From Streptomyces sp. FIT100 (lineage in GTDB: Bacteria > Actinomycetota > Actinomycetes > Streptomycetales > Streptomycetaceae), in assembly GCF_024584805.1 (NCBI RefSeq), contig NZ_CP075715.1, forward strand, positions 434,001 through 498,000: a DNA stretch of 64,000 bases, written 5' to 3'. Below the pieces are notes generated by a model. It made no database searches, had not been told where the DNA came from, and was given only the letters and a program-made list of their open reading frames with translations. This document shows, one piece after another, positions 32,403-42,187 of this stretch. The position numbers and the translations under genes were made by a program. Each line of letters opens with the position of its first letter. Within the stretch, counting starts at the first letter, position 1.

Positions 32403-33997
32403 GCGGCCAGGGATCCGCACGGGCCCGCAGGCGCCTGCGCAAGCGCGAGGCCGTCGCGGCCGGGCAGGGCCCCCGGCCGGCGAGACCCTTTCGGATGATC
32501 CTGGCGAAAGTCCCGCTTCCGCTGCGGGGCCTGCGCTCCCGCCTGGTGGTCGCCTTCGTCCTGGTGGCCATGGCCAGTGCCCTGAGCACCGGAGCCGTCG
32601 CCTTCCGGGAGGCCCGCACGGGGGTGCTCCAGCAGAGCCAGGACTCCGTCATCCGGCAGTTCCGGACCAGCGTCGACGCCGCGGCTCTCGGCACTCCCCC
32701 GGCGCCGAGCCAGAGCCACCTGCAGAAGGCGGTGAACCAGGTACTCCAGGCCAACCAGTCGCAGGGGTGGCGGGTACTGGCCACGTACGGCAGCCTGCGC
32801 GCCTACGCGCCGAGTGCCGACTTCGGCAAGCTCAGCCCGGAACTGCGCCGGTCCGTGGACACCAAACGCGCCGCGGTGTTCCAGCGGGTGAACGAGGACG
32901 GGCGTCCCTATCTCGTCGTCGGCATGCCGGTCACGTACTCCGGCGGCGAAGGCACGGAGTCCAGGCTCTCGGGGATGGTGATGTACCTGGTGGTGCCGCA
33001 GAACACCGAACAGGCTTACGTCGAAGCGATGGTCAGCGCCATCGAGCACGCCACCCTGGTGGCGCTGTTCCTCGCCGTCGTCCTGGCGCTGCTGGCCGCG
33101 AGCGGCGTACTCCGTCCCGTGCGGGCGTTGCGCGGAGCCACGCGCCGGATGGCGGAGGGGCACCTCGACGTCCGGCTGGCCGTCAACGGCTCCGACGAAC
33201 TGGCCGACCTCTCACGGTCCTTCAACCACACGGCGGCCGCGCTGGAGGAGTCGGTCTCGGAGCTGCGCCGCCTGGAGGCCCAGGCGCGCCGCTTCGTCGC
33301 GGACGTCTCCCACGAACTGCGGACGCCGCTGGCGGCGATGTCGGCGGTCACCGACGTGCTGGACGAGAAGGCGCTGCGCCTGGACGAGGAGACCGGCCAG
33401 GCACTGCAGCTCATCAGCGAGGGGACCAGCCGGTTGAGCGTGCTGGTGAACGACCTGATGGAGATCTCCCGCTTCGACGCGGGCGCGGCCGAACTCAGCC
33501 TGGACGAGGTCGACCTGGCCGACTTCGTCCAGCACACCCTCGCGGCTCGGGGGTGGCAGGGCCAGGTGGAGACCGACCTGCCCGGACCGGGCGTGCTCCG
33601 GACGCGCGTGGATCCGCGCCGGCTCGACGTGGTGATGGCCAATCTGGTCGGCAACGCGCTGCGGCACGGAGCGCCGCCGGTGCGGCTGACCATGGGCGTG
33701 AGAGAGGAGCGAGCGGACGTGGCGTGGGCCGTCATCGAGGTGACCGACAGCGGACCGGGCATCGCCGAGGAAGCCGTGCCACACATCTTCGAGCGCTTCT
33801 ACAAGGCGAGCACCACACGGACCAGAAGCGAGAGCAGCGGACTGGGCCTGGCCATCACGGCGGAGAACGTGCACCTGCACGGTGGACGCATCAGCGCCGC
33901 CAACCTGCCCGGGGGCGGAGCGGCGTTCACGGTCGAACTCCCCCTGCACCGCGACACCGCGCCCGCCGACCACGACTCCACCCCGGGTGCCCGGTGA
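32399..33997 (+). CDS. AfsQ2-like sensor histidine kinase
   Basis: A 532-residue membrane kinase. Two membrane helices (about 48-68 and 215-238) bracket an extracellular sensor loop. HAMP follows (VLRPVRALRGATRRMAEGHLD). The H-box is VADVSHELRTPLAAM with His305. The ATPase has the N-box NLVGNALRHGAPP, DSGPGI and SSGLGLAI. It should phosphorylate the regulator encoded just upstream. The signal is unknown. Four-base overlaps at both ends show a single operon with the regulator and the lipoprotein. Confidence 0.93.
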   Translation: MSGQGSARARRRLRKREAVAAGQGPRPARPFRMILAKVPLPLRGLRSRLVVAFVLVAMASALSTGAVAFREARTGVLQQSQDSVIRQFRTSVDAAALGTPPAPSQSHLQKAVNQVLQANQSQGWRVLATYGSLRAYAPSADFGKLSPELRRSVDTKRAAVFQRVNEDGRPYLVVGMPVTYSGGEGTESRLSGMVMYLVVPQNTEQAYVEAMVSAIEHATLVALFLAVVLALLAASGVLRPVRALRGATRRMAEGHLDVRLAVNGSDELADLSRSFNHTAAALEESVSELRRLEAQARRFVADVSHELRTPLAAMSAVTDVLDEKALRLDEETGQALQLISEGTSRLSVLVNDLMEISRFDAGAAELSLDEVDLADFVQHTLAARGWQGQVETDLPGPGVLRTRVDPRRLDVVMANLVGNALRHGAPPVRLTMGVREERADVAWAVIEVTDSGPGIAEEAVPHIFERFYKASTTRTRSESSGLGLAITAENVHLHGGRISAANLPGGGAAFTVELPLHRDTAPADHDSTPGAR

Positions 33998-34587
33998 AGG
34001 GCGCGCGCGTGACGGCGAGCCTGGCCGGGCTCGCGGCCGCGCTCTCGCTGACGGCGTGCGGAGTCCCCCCGTCCGACGTCATCCAGGCCGGCGAACCGGC
34101 GAGCGGCATGTTCTCCGCCGCTCCGAAGCCCTCGGTGCCGGTCGTCGTCTCCCTCTATTTCCTCGACGACGGAGTTCTGACGGCTCATCCCCGCACGATC
34201 GCCGGTCCTGCGGACCTCGGGACCGTCGTGGGCGCGCTGTTCGGCGGACCGACTCCAGGCGAGACCATGACGGTCACCACGGAGCTGCCCCGCCTGACGG
34301 ATGCGCCGGTCGTGACGGCGGACAGGAGCGTCAAGGACGTCTCCATCAAGCTTCCCGGTGATGTCGCTCCCTTCAGCCGTCCGGCCATGCTGCAGCTGGC
34401 GTGCACGGTGGCTCACGTGAGCAGGTCGTTGACCGCGCCTCCCTTGGACGCGGATCCGGACGGCTCCCCTGCGGCGCCTGTCGCCGATGCGCAACGCTCG
34501 CCCGCACGCACGAGCGTCCATGTGCTCGGGGACGGATGGACGATGAGGCAGTCGGCCGACTCGTGTCCCGAACCTCCGCGGCCGTAG
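33994..34587 (+). CDS. Lipoprotein associated with two-component system (GerMN-like)
   Basis: A 197-residue exported lipoprotein: basic N-terminus, hydrophobic stretch, then lipobox LTAC with Cys near residue 22. The body (VPVVVSLYFLDDGVLTAHPR, LGTVVGALFGGPTPG) resembles GerMN/sporulation-type lipoproteins found next to actinobacterial two-component systems. I infer an accessory that modulates the kinase, as lipoproteins do in related Streptomyces operons. GTG 33994 overlaps the kinase stop (GTGA). Confidence 0.75.
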   Translation: MKGARVTASLAGLAAALSLTACGVPPSDVIQAGEPASGMFSAAPKPSVPVVVSLYFLDDGVLTAHPRTIAGPADLGTVVGALFGGPTPGETMTVTTELPRLTDAPVVTADRSVKDVSIKLPGDVAPFSRPAMLQLACTVAHVSRSLTAPPLDADPDGSPAAPVADAQRSPARTSVHVLGDGWTMRQSADSCPEPPRP

Positions 34588-34774
34588 GAGGAGCCCGGGC
34601 ACGGCCCCCGGTACCGGCAGAGATCGTTGACGACGCTCAGCCCGCTCGGTGCGGGGTGCCGGGTGCCGGGTGCGCAGGCACGATGTCGATCTGTCGTGCC
34701 GCAAGCACTCACGTCCCTCAACTCCGGGCACTAAGTTGTCCCTTGCTATCTCACTGGCCGACTGGAGACTCACC

Positions 34775-35593
34775 GTGACCGATTTTCCGGCAGCGCCCGC
34801 AGACCCGCGCGACAGAATCAACACCGCGCAGCCCCACACCGCCCGCATCTGGAACTACTGGCTGGGCGGCAAGGACAACTACGAAGTCGATCGCGTCGTC
34901 GGAGACCAGATCCGCAAGCTGCACCCGGGCATCGGGGACTACGCCCTCGCGGACCGGCTTTTCCTCGGACGAGTCGTGCGTCACCTGGTGGACGAGTGCG
35001 GCATACGCCAGTTCCTCGACATCGGCACGGGGCTGCCGAGCGCCGACAACACCCATGAAGTCGCCCAGCGGTTGGCTCCGGAGTCCCGCATCGTCTACGT
35101 CGACAACGACCCCCTGGTGCTCGCGCACGCGCGTGCCCTGCTGAAGAGCACGCCCGAGGGCAGGACGGACTACCTGGACGAGGACCTGCGCAACGTCGAC
35201 ACCATCCTGGAGCACGCGGCGAGGACGCTGGACTTCAGCCGGCCCGTGGCGCTCATGCTTCTCGGAGTGGTCATCTTCGTCGGGGACGACGAGGAGGCCT
35301 ACGGGAACGTTCGGCGGCTCATGGACGCGCTCCCGTCCGGCAGTCACCTGGTGCTTTCCCACACCATCACCAGCCCCGCCATGCCCGATGTCGACGCGGC
35401 GGTGGCGTTCTGGAACGAACACGGCACTCCGAAACTGACCCAGCGTACGCCGGAGGCCGTCGCCCGCTTCTTCGACGGGCTTGCACTCCTCGATCCCGGT
35501 GTCGTGTCCTGCAACCACTGGCGCCCCGATGCGCAGGGCACGCCGTTGCCCGATGAAGTGGCCATGTTCGGCGGGGTCGGACGCAAGAACTGA
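34775..35593 (+). CDS. SAM-dependent methyltransferase (DUF574 type)
   Basis: A 272-residue protein with the common Streptomyces DUF574 pattern: RINTAQPHTARIWNYWLGGK, then DNYEVDR, a SAM-binding FLDIGTGLPSADNTHEVAQ and YVDNDPLVLAHARALL. The family is abundant in Streptomyces, with very few substrates known. GTG 34775 fits the family's start. It is monocistronic and convergent with the TetR gene at 35736. Confidence 0.88.
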   Translation: MTDFPAAPADPRDRINTAQPHTARIWNYWLGGKDNYEVDRVVGDQIRKLHPGIGDYALADRLFLGRVVRHLVDECGIRQFLDIGTGLPSADNTHEVAQRLAPESRIVYVDNDPLVLAHARALLKSTPEGRTDYLDEDLRNVDTILEHAARTLDFSRPVALMLLGVVIFVGDDEEAYGNVRRLMDALPSGSHLVLSHTITSPAMPDVDAAVAFWNEHGTPKLTQRTPEAVARFFDGLALLDPGVVSCNHWRPDAQGTPLPDEVAMFGGVGRKN

Positions 35594-35607
35594 TACGCGC
35601 GCGAAGG

Positions 35608-35640
35608 CGCCGCCGCTGTCGAGGAGTCGCACCGGCGGCG
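35608..35640. terminator. Candidate bidirectional hairpin
   Basis: CGCCGCCG at 35608-35615 pairs with CGGCGGCG at 35633-35640 between two convergent genes. The loop is 17 bases and no U-run follows, so support is moderate. Confidence 0.4.
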
Positions 35641-35735
35641 GTGCCACCGCACCGGCCTCGCCAGCCGGCTCGCCGGCGCCTTGGGGCGCTTCCGGCGATG
35701 AGTGACATGTCCTGCCGCTCGCCTCGCCGGCACGC

Positions 35736-36311
35736 CTAGGGCCGGTCGAAGAGCAGCGTGAGCTGGGCGTCGAGTGCGGCGACGGCGTCCTGCTCGGCGT
35801 ATTGCTGCGACAGCAGTTGCATGCCCAGTCCGTCGACGAGCGCGAGGAGACCTGCGGCCGCGCGTTCGGGGTCGGCGCGATCGGCTCCCGCCGCGCGCAA
35901 CTGGTCCGCGAGGAACGTGCGCATCGCTGCGGCGTCCTCGCGCAGCCCCGAAGCGATCGACGGCTTCACCGCGGCGTAGGCGAGGAACGCGAGCACGACG
36001 TGGTTCTCCAGCCGGCGGGGCTCGTCCAGCGGCAGCACCTGGAGCAGCAGGGCGCGGACGAGTTCGCGCGGCGAGTTCGGTACGGCCGCGGCCTGGGACC
36101 GTTCCCGGATCCTGTCCATGACCATGCCGAGCGCGAACGTCATCATCTCGTCCTTGGTGCGGAAGTAGTGCTGCACCATCCCGGTCGAGACGCCCGCCTC
36201 GGTCGCCACGTGCCGCAGGCTCACCCCCTCCAGGCCGCGTGCGGCGGCGAGGTTCATCAGTGCGTTGGCCAGCAGCTCCCGCCGCTCCTGGTGGTCCACC
36301 TTGCGAGGCAT
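35736..36311 (-). CDS. TetR-family regulator (BetI-like C-terminal domain)
   Basis: A 191-residue repressor. The helix-turn-helix is GVSLRHVATEAGVSTGMVQHYF then RTKDEMM. The C-terminal part (LLQVLPLDEPRRLENHVVLAFL, ADPERAAAGLLALVDGLGMQLL) is the BetI-type ligand domain. It is divergent from the PEP-synthase-like gene, with two 18-bp direct repeats between the starts. It therefore probably represses that enzyme and itself; the inducer is unknown. Confidence 0.9.
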   Translation of the reverse strand: MPRKVDHQERRELLANALMNLAAARGLEGVSLRHVATEAGVSTGMVQHYFRTKDEMMTFALGMVMDRIRERSQAAAVPNSPRELVRALLLQVLPLDEPRRLENHVVLAFLAYAAVKPSIASGLREDAAAMRTFLADQLRAAGADRADPERAAAGLLALVDGLGMQLLSQQYAEQDAVAALDAQLTLLFDRP

Positions 36312-36321
36312 GGGCCCACTT

Positions 36322-36365
36322 TACATTGCGACCGTATTGCCATCTGATACATTGCAGTCGTATTG
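36322..36365. promoter_or_regulatory. Tandem TetR operators
   Basis: TACATTGCGACCGTATTG (36322-36339) and TACATTGCAGTCGTATTG (36348-36365) are direct repeats 26 bases apart, differing only in the central three bases. They lie between the divergent TetR gene and the enzyme gene and overlap its probable promoter. Confidence 0.8.
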
Positions 36366-36385
36366 GAAAGATGGAGGTGGGTCCG

Positions 36386-38803
36386 ATGACCGTGCTCGAG
36401 TTGACGGCGATAGACCAGTGGCGACGGGATCTGGTGGGCGGCAAGGCCGCCGGTCTGGCCGCGCTGATACTCCTGGGCGAGCGCGTGCCGGACGCCTTCT
36501 GCGTCACGACCGAGGCGCACCGGCGCGGCGAGGTGCCCCGCGACGAGGTGCTCGCGGCATACGAAAGGCTCGGTGGCGGACCGGTCGCGGTTCGCTCGAG
36601 CGCCACCACCGAGGACCTGCCCGACGCGAGCTTCGCCGGCCAGCAGGACACCCTTCTCTCGGTCACGGGCCCGGAAGAGCTGCTCAAGGCGATCCGCGCC
36701 TGCTGGGAATCGCTGCACACCGAGCGTGCCGTCGCCTACCGCGAGGCGGCCGGGATCGCCCATGACACCGTAGGCATGGCGGTCGTCGTGCAGCGGATGA
36801 TCGCTCCCGAGGTCGCGGGCGTGATGTTCACCGCCAACCCGCTCACCGGTTCGCGCGGCGAGACCGTCGTCGATGCCGCACCAGGACTGGGCACGGCCGT
36901 CGTCGACGGGACCACCGTGGCCGACCACTACGTGCTGGACGGCACGGAACCGGCTGAGCGAGGGTGCCTGGCACCCGCCCGGCTGAAGGAGCTGAGTGAG
37001 GTCGGCGAGCGGCTCCGGCGCCGGCTCGGCACGGAGCAGGATGTCGAGTGGGCCTACGACCACGACGGCGAGCTGTGGCTGCTGCAGGCGCGCCCGATCA
37101 CCACGTTGTTCCCGCTGCCGCCCGCCGGCACCAAGCCGGGGCCGCGTCTGTATGTCGAGTTCGGCCATGTGCAGGGCATGCTCCAACCGGCCACCCCGAT
37201 GGGCATGTCGACGCTGAAGTCGATGGTGGCCGGCATGCTCGCCTCGGTCGGCCTCACGGTCGAGATCGTCGACATCGGCGGGCGCCTGTACGGCGACCTG
37301 ACCGACGCGGTGCGCGATCCCTCGACCCGGCAGCGGCTGGTGAAGCTGATGGCGGTCGATTTCGGGCCCCGCGCGCAGGCCGCAGTCGAGCACCTGCTGG
37401 ACGACCCCCGGTTCGCCCCGCAGCCCGGTGCCCGCCGCCGCAACTCGGCCGCGCTGGCCACGGGCCCGAAGGCGCTGTTCGGCATTCTCGGCGCGTTGGC
37501 CCGGCCGACGGCGGCGCGTGCCCGCGTGTTCGGCGAGATCGAACGCCTCCGGCGCGAGCCGGTCACCGACCCGCCCACCGCCGCGGAACTGCTCGACCTG
37601 CTCGACGAAGCGACCGCAGGAAGCGACCGCCTCAGCTCGATCATCTGGCCGGTGGTGAGCGGACTCGCGGTCTCCGCGGTGCTTCCGCCGCTGCTCAAGG
37701 GAATCGCCGACGACGCCGAGATCCACACCGTGCTCGGCGGCATGCCGCACAACGTCACCATCGAGATGGACCTCGAACTGTGGCGAACAGCCCAGCGTGC
37801 AGCGCCCCACCGCGAGACGCTGCTCAACACCCCGCCGGACCGGCTCGCCGCGGCCCATCTGGCGGGTAGCCTGCCGGAGTTCGGTCTGACCGCCTTCCTC
37901 GAGACCTACGGCAACCGTTCCGCCGCCGAGGTCGACGTCGGCGTCCCGCGCTGGTCGGAGGACCCCACACCGGTGTTCGCGATACTCGCCAACTATCTGC
38001 GGGTCACCGACCCCGAACAGGCCCCGGACCGGCGCTTCGCCCGCGCCGCGGCCACGGCGGAGGCGAAGCTGACCGAGCTCACCGAGCGGGCACGCCGCGC
38101 ACACCGCCTGCGCGGCGCTCTCGCCGGCTTCCTCCTCCGCCGGGCGCGACAGCTGACCGGACTGCGCGAGGCGGGCAAGTTCGCCGGGTTGTACGCGCTG
38201 CGCGACCAGCGCCGCCGCCTCCTGCTCATCGGCACCGAACTGCGGGAGAACGGGCGTATCGAGCACGCGGACGACGTCATGTTCCTCACCGTGTCCGAGC
38301 TGCGCACAGCCGTGGAGTCGCACGACGACCTGCGTGAAACGGTCGCCGGACGTCGCTCGCAGTACGCACGGGAGCTGCGCCGGCGCACCGTTCCGGTCGC
38401 TCTGCTCTCGGACGGCACCGACGTGGAGACGCTGCTGCCCGCCCAGGCGGCGGACGGCCCCGCGCTCACCGGCATGGGTGCGGCACCCGGGCGGGTCAGC
38501 GGCCGTGCCCGCGTGGTCCGCGACCCGGCCGGCGCATCCATCGAGCCGGGCGAGATCCTCGTTGCGCCGACGACCGACCCGGGCTGGACACCGCTGTTCC
38601 TCACCGCCGGGGGGCTCGTCACCGAGACGGGCGCGGTGATGGCGCACGGCCCCACCGTGGCACGGGAGTACGGGATCCCCGCCGTGATCTGCGTACCGGG
38701 CGCGACTGAACGCATCCGCACCGGGCAGTTGATCACCGTCGACGGCGCCACGGGAACGATCACCATCGACCAGTCCCCCGGGGGCGAGAGCACGGCGCAC
38801 TGA
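36386..38803 (+). CDS. PEP synthase / rifampicin phosphotransferase-like dikinase
   Basis: An 805-residue three-module enzyme. The N-terminal ATP-grasp part has DLVGGKAAGLAALILLGERV, AVRSSATTEDLPDASFAGQQDT and GVMFTANPLTGSRG. A helical middle module follows (residues about 310-690). The C-terminal swivelling domain has GGLVTETGAVMAHGPTVARE, with the likely phosphohistidine His754. This layout is shared by PEP synthase-like proteins and rifampicin phosphotransferase. ATG 36386 has GGAGGTGGG just upstream. TetR control and no gluconeogenic neighbours favour a xenobiotic-modifying role, but that is inference. Confidence 0.82.
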   Translation: MTVLELTAIDQWRRDLVGGKAAGLAALILLGERVPDAFCVTTEAHRRGEVPRDEVLAAYERLGGGPVAVRSSATTEDLPDASFAGQQDTLLSVTGPEELLKAIRACWESLHTERAVAYREAAGIAHDTVGMAVVVQRMIAPEVAGVMFTANPLTGSRGETVVDAAPGLGTAVVDGTTVADHYVLDGTEPAERGCLAPARLKELSEVGERLRRRLGTEQDVEWAYDHDGELWLLQARPITTLFPLPPAGTKPGPRLYVEFGHVQGMLQPATPMGMSTLKSMVAGMLASVGLTVEIVDIGGRLYGDLTDAVRDPSTRQRLVKLMAVDFGPRAQAAVEHLLDDPRFAPQPGARRRNSAALATGPKALFGILGALARPTAARARVFGEIERLRREPVTDPPTAAELLDLLDEATAGSDRLSSIIWPVVSGLAVSAVLPPLLKGIADDAEIHTVLGGMPHNVTIEMDLELWRTAQRAAPHRETLLNTPPDRLAAAHLAGSLPEFGLTAFLETYGNRSAAEVDVGVPRWSEDPTPVFAILANYLRVTDPEQAPDRRFARAAATAEAKLTELTERARRAHRLRGALAGFLLRRARQLTGLREAGKFAGLYALRDQRRRLLLIGTELRENGRIEHADDVMFLTVSELRTAVESHDDLRETVAGRRSQYARELRRRTVPVALLSDGTDVETLLPAQAADGPALTGMGAAPGRVSGRARVVRDPAGASIEPGEILVAPTTDPGWTPLFLTAGGLVTETGAVMAHGPTVAREYGIPAVICVPGATERIRTGQLITVDGATGTITIDQSPGGESTAH

Positions 38804-39542
38804 GCCCTGCAAGACCGTTGCGGCCCGGAGGCCACGGGTGTCGGCCGCGCACACCGTGGACCGGGCTCGGCGCCGTCGGAGCCCGGGTGTGTCCTGGCGG
38901 AATCCGTCAGGAGGTGGCCGCCGGGTGCGGGGCGGGGCGCAGAGGTACGGGAACCGGTCCAGGGTGTCGGTGTCCGGCGTCAGACCGGTGGGCGGCGCCT
39001 CGTTCCTGGTCAGGAACGCGACGCGATTCCTCTTGCCGCGGTGAGGACGTCTTCGGCGTCGGCCGCATCTTCTGCGGACGCGGATGTCCACGAGAGCTGC
39101 GCGGCCACAGCCATGGCTGCCGCTCCCTGCGGGACGAGTAAGCGTTTCCTCCGGCGCGGGAGATCACGTTGCCCCACCCCGGTTGCCGCGTCGACAGGTC
39201 AGCCGCCCTCCCTACGAGAAGGCAGCATGACGGGCATGATCAAGCAGGTTCGGTGCGGGCGGAGCACGTCCCGCATCCGCCCGCGGCAAACAACCACGGC
39301 CCGCCGTGGGCCGATTGCGACGAGCGCGGCGTTCGCCTGCGGACTTCGAGGCACAGTCGATCTGCGGCGGGGGGACACAGCCGACGCCCAGAGTCTCGGC
39401 CATGCGCGAAGGCACACAGGCGACCAGACGAGGAAATGATCGAAAATAATCAACTCGATCCGCCCTATAGAGCGAATGAGCGAATGCGTGCTAGAAACCG
39501 CCGTCCGCACACACTCGTCCCCATCCCACCCGGGAGACCGCA
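38804..39542. other. Intergenic region without recognisable gene
   Basis: About 740 bases in which no frame on either strand gives a recognisable protein. The last 110 bases are unusually A/T-rich for this genome: around 39435-39480 lies GATCGAAAATAATCAACTCG then CCCTATAGAGCG. They probably hold the promoter and control site of the polysaccharide lyase; ATCGA and TCGAT at 39448-39452 and 39464-39468 are mirrored. Confidence 0.55.
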
Positions 39543-41963
39543 ATGAAGCGTTCCTGGTCCCGCCGTACCTTCCTGAGTGCCACCGGCGGCACGGCGCTGG
39601 CCCTCGGCGTCGTCGGCAGCCCGCTGCTTACCGGTCAGGCAGCAGCGGCCGACGAGTTCGGCGATCTGCGCGCCAAGTGGCGCACGCTGATACTCGGTAC
39701 GGGCTTCAGCCCCACCGCCGAGCCGTTCAAGAGCAGGTTGACCAGCCTCGGCGCCCGGGCCGCCGAGTACCAGGCGACGATGGTGCCGGGCACCGGATCG
39801 CTCTGGCCCGACCTGGTGTGGTCCGATCCGGAGCCCGACACCGACCAGGAGTCGTTCGGCTTCTCCCAGTGCATGAACGACAGTTTCTCCCGGCTGCGCA
39901 CCATGGCCGAGGCGTACTGTCAGCCGGGTACGGGGCTGACCGGGAACGCCTCCCTGGCGTCCGCCGTCGTCACCGGGCTCGACCACATGCACGCCCGGAT
40001 CTACAACCCGGGCCAGACGCGCTTCGGCAACTGGTGGAACTGGCAGATCGGTGCCCCGCAGGCGCTGCTGGACATCTGTGTGCTGATGTACGACCAGTTG
40101 TCGGCGGTGCAGATCGCGAACTACTGCGCGGCGGTCGACCACTTCGTCCCCGACTCGGCGATCGGCAGCTACACCGGCAGCAGTACCGGCGCCAACCGTG
40201 TCGACCTGTGCCGCGTTGTCGCGCTGCGCGGCATCGTCGGCAACAACTCCGCCAAGATCACTCTCGCCCGCAACGCGCTCTCGCCCGTGTTCCCGTACGT
40301 CACCTCGGGCGATGGCCTCTACGCCGACGGCTCCTTCATCCAGCACACCTCCGTCGCCTACACCGGCACCTACGGTGCGGTCATGCTCGGCGGCCTAGGC
40401 ATGCTCTTCGCGCTGCTGGCAGGCTCCAGCTGGGCGGTGAGCGATCCGAACCGGCAGATCGTCTTCGACGCGGTCGAGAACGCCTGGGCACCGTTCCTCT
40501 ACAACGGCCTCGTCATGGACAACGTCTCCGGACGTGCCATCAGCCGGGGCATATCCGCCACCGACCCCAACCAGGTCCAGGCCGACGACCATATACGCGG
40601 CCACAGCATTCTCGCTTCGATCGTGCTGCTCGGGCAGGGCGCGAGCGCGGCGGAGAACGCGCGGTGGCGGGGTCTGGTCAAGGGCTGGATCCAGCGCGAC
40701 TACTACAGCCCGCCCATGAGCAATCCTTCGATGGGACTGGTGGGCCTCGCCCGGTTGAAGTCCGTGATGGACGACACCACGGTCGCGGCGATCGCCGAAC
40801 CGACCGGTCACCGGCTCTTCCCCGCCATGGTCCGGGCCACCCACCGGCGCCCCGGCTGGGCCGCGTCGATCAGCATGGCCAACAAGCGCATCGCCTACTA
40901 CGAAACGGGCAGTGAGAACCTGCACGGGTGGCACACCGGCTCCGGAATGCTCTACTGGTGGGGCGACACCTACGCCAACGGGCAGTACAGCGACGCCTTC
41001 TGGCCCACCGTCGACCCCTACCGCCTGCCCGGCACCACCAACTCGCGCAAGGTCCTCGCGGACGCCGCAGGCGGCGGGTCGAAGCCCGACGTGAACTGGG
41101 TGGGCGGGGCCACCGACGGCAACCGGGCCGCGATCGGCCAGTACCTCAGAGGGCTCCAGAGCACCCTGATGGCGAAGAAGTCCTGGTTCTGCCTCGACGA
41201 CTCCATCGTCTGCCTCGGCGCCGGCATCAAGTCCACCGACGGCACGGCAGTCGAGTCCGTCATCGAGAACCGCAACCTGGGCCCCAACGGCACCCACGCC
41301 CTCACCGTCAACGGCACCGTCAAACCGGTCGCCCACCCCTGGTCCGAAACCATCACCGGCACCACCTGGGCACACATCGGAGGCATGGGCGGCTACGTCT
41401 TCCCCGGCGGCACGACGGTCAAGGCGCTGCGCGAAGAGCGCACCGGCAAGTGGAGCGACATCAACAGGAGTAGCGCGACCACCGCGATCACCCGCCACTA
41501 CCTGACGATGTGGGTCGACCACGGCACCAACCCCACCGACGGCACCTACGCGTACATCCTGATGCCGGGCGCGAACACCACCCAGACCTCGGCGCGCGCC
41601 GCCGACACCACCTGGGTCCAGATCCTCGCCAACACCGACAACCAGCAGGGCATCCGCGTACCCTCCCTCGGCTTCACCGGCGTCAACTTCTGGTTCGGCG
41701 GCACCGTCGGCACACTCACCGCCAGCGCCCCCTGCGCCGTCATGATCACCGAGAAGAGCGACGGCACCGCCGTGATCTGCGTCAGCGACCCCATGCGCAT
41801 GCAGACCAGCCTCACCCTCACCTGGAACCGAGCCGTGACCGCCGTGACCTCCAAGCCCTCCACCGTCACCAGCACGACCACCGGATCCTCACTCACCCTC
41901 AACTTCAGCGACCTCACCGGCACCCTCGGCGCCACCCAGAAAATCACCGTCACACTCGGCTGA
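39543..41963 (+). CDS. Secreted polysaccharide lyase family 8 (hyaluronate/xanthan lyase type)
   Basis: An 806-residue exported lyase. A twin-arginine signal (SWSRRTFLSATGG) ends near AQAAAA at residue 35. The alpha/alpha toroid contains the aromatic patch NWWNWQIG (163-170) and the triad Asn218, His268, Tyr277. These spacings (50 and 9 residues) equal those of the Asn349/His399/Tyr408 triad of the pneumococcal hyaluronate lyase. The C-terminal half is beta-sandwich (NWVGGATDGNRAAIG, WFCLDDSIVCLGAGI). It should cleave uronic-acid glycans by beta-elimination. Monocistronic. Confidence 0.93.
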   Translation: MKRSWSRRTFLSATGGTALALGVVGSPLLTGQAAAADEFGDLRAKWRTLILGTGFSPTAEPFKSRLTSLGARAAEYQATMVPGTGSLWPDLVWSDPEPDTDQESFGFSQCMNDSFSRLRTMAEAYCQPGTGLTGNASLASAVVTGLDHMHARIYNPGQTRFGNWWNWQIGAPQALLDICVLMYDQLSAVQIANYCAAVDHFVPDSAIGSYTGSSTGANRVDLCRVVALRGIVGNNSAKITLARNALSPVFPYVTSGDGLYADGSFIQHTSVAYTGTYGAVMLGGLGMLFALLAGSSWAVSDPNRQIVFDAVENAWAPFLYNGLVMDNVSGRAISRGISATDPNQVQADDHIRGHSILASIVLLGQGASAAENARWRGLVKGWIQRDYYSPPMSNPSMGLVGLARLKSVMDDTTVAAIAEPTGHRLFPAMVRATHRRPGWAASISMANKRIAYYETGSENLHGWHTGSGMLYWWGDTYANGQYSDAFWPTVDPYRLPGTTNSRKVLADAAGGGSKPDVNWVGGATDGNRAAIGQYLRGLQSTLMAKKSWFCLDDSIVCLGAGIKSTDGTAVESVIENRNLGPNGTHALTVNGTVKPVAHPWSETITGTTWAHIGGMGGYVFPGGTTVKALREERTGKWSDINRSSATTAITRHYLTMWVDHGTNPTDGTYAYILMPGANTTQTSARAADTTWVQILANTDNQQGIRVPSLGFTGVNFWFGGTVGTLTASAPCAVMITEKSDGTAVICVSDPMRMQTSLTLTWNRAVTAVTSKPSTVTSTTTGSSLTLNFSDLTGTLGATQKITVTLG

Positions 41964-41993
41964 CCAGCACCGAAACCCGCGCTCCACAGGTGT

Positions 41994-42021
41994 TCCGGGC
42001 CCGTGGCAACACGAGCCCGGA
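41994..42021. terminator. Hairpin terminator of the PL8 lyase gene
   Basis: TCCGGGC-C-CGTG (41994-42005) pairs with CACG-A-GCCCGGA (42010-42021) with one mismatch around a GCAA tetraloop, 31 bases after the lyase stop. Confidence 0.75.
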
Positions 42022-42187
42022 CCACAGCTCCCAGGGCCGCAGCATCCGCGTTCAGTCGCTTGCACGGCGCTCCACATCATGCCCGTATGACGCAACTCGG
42101 ACAGCCTCTTTCACGGCCTGGCCAAGGCCGCATCGGAGATCCCAGCACCGGCTTCATGGTGGCCAAGCGCATGCCGACCGATAGAAC

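Noticed and set aside
36312..36385. Rifamycin-associated element before the dikinase gene
   Set aside because: No 19-bp GGGGCTTGC-type palindrome is present. The repeats there are direct and of a different sequence.
36257..39091. A 944-residue antisense frame over the PEP-synthase-like gene
   Set aside because: Composition is that of antisense high-GC sequence, and the forward strand encodes a full, motif-rich enzyme.
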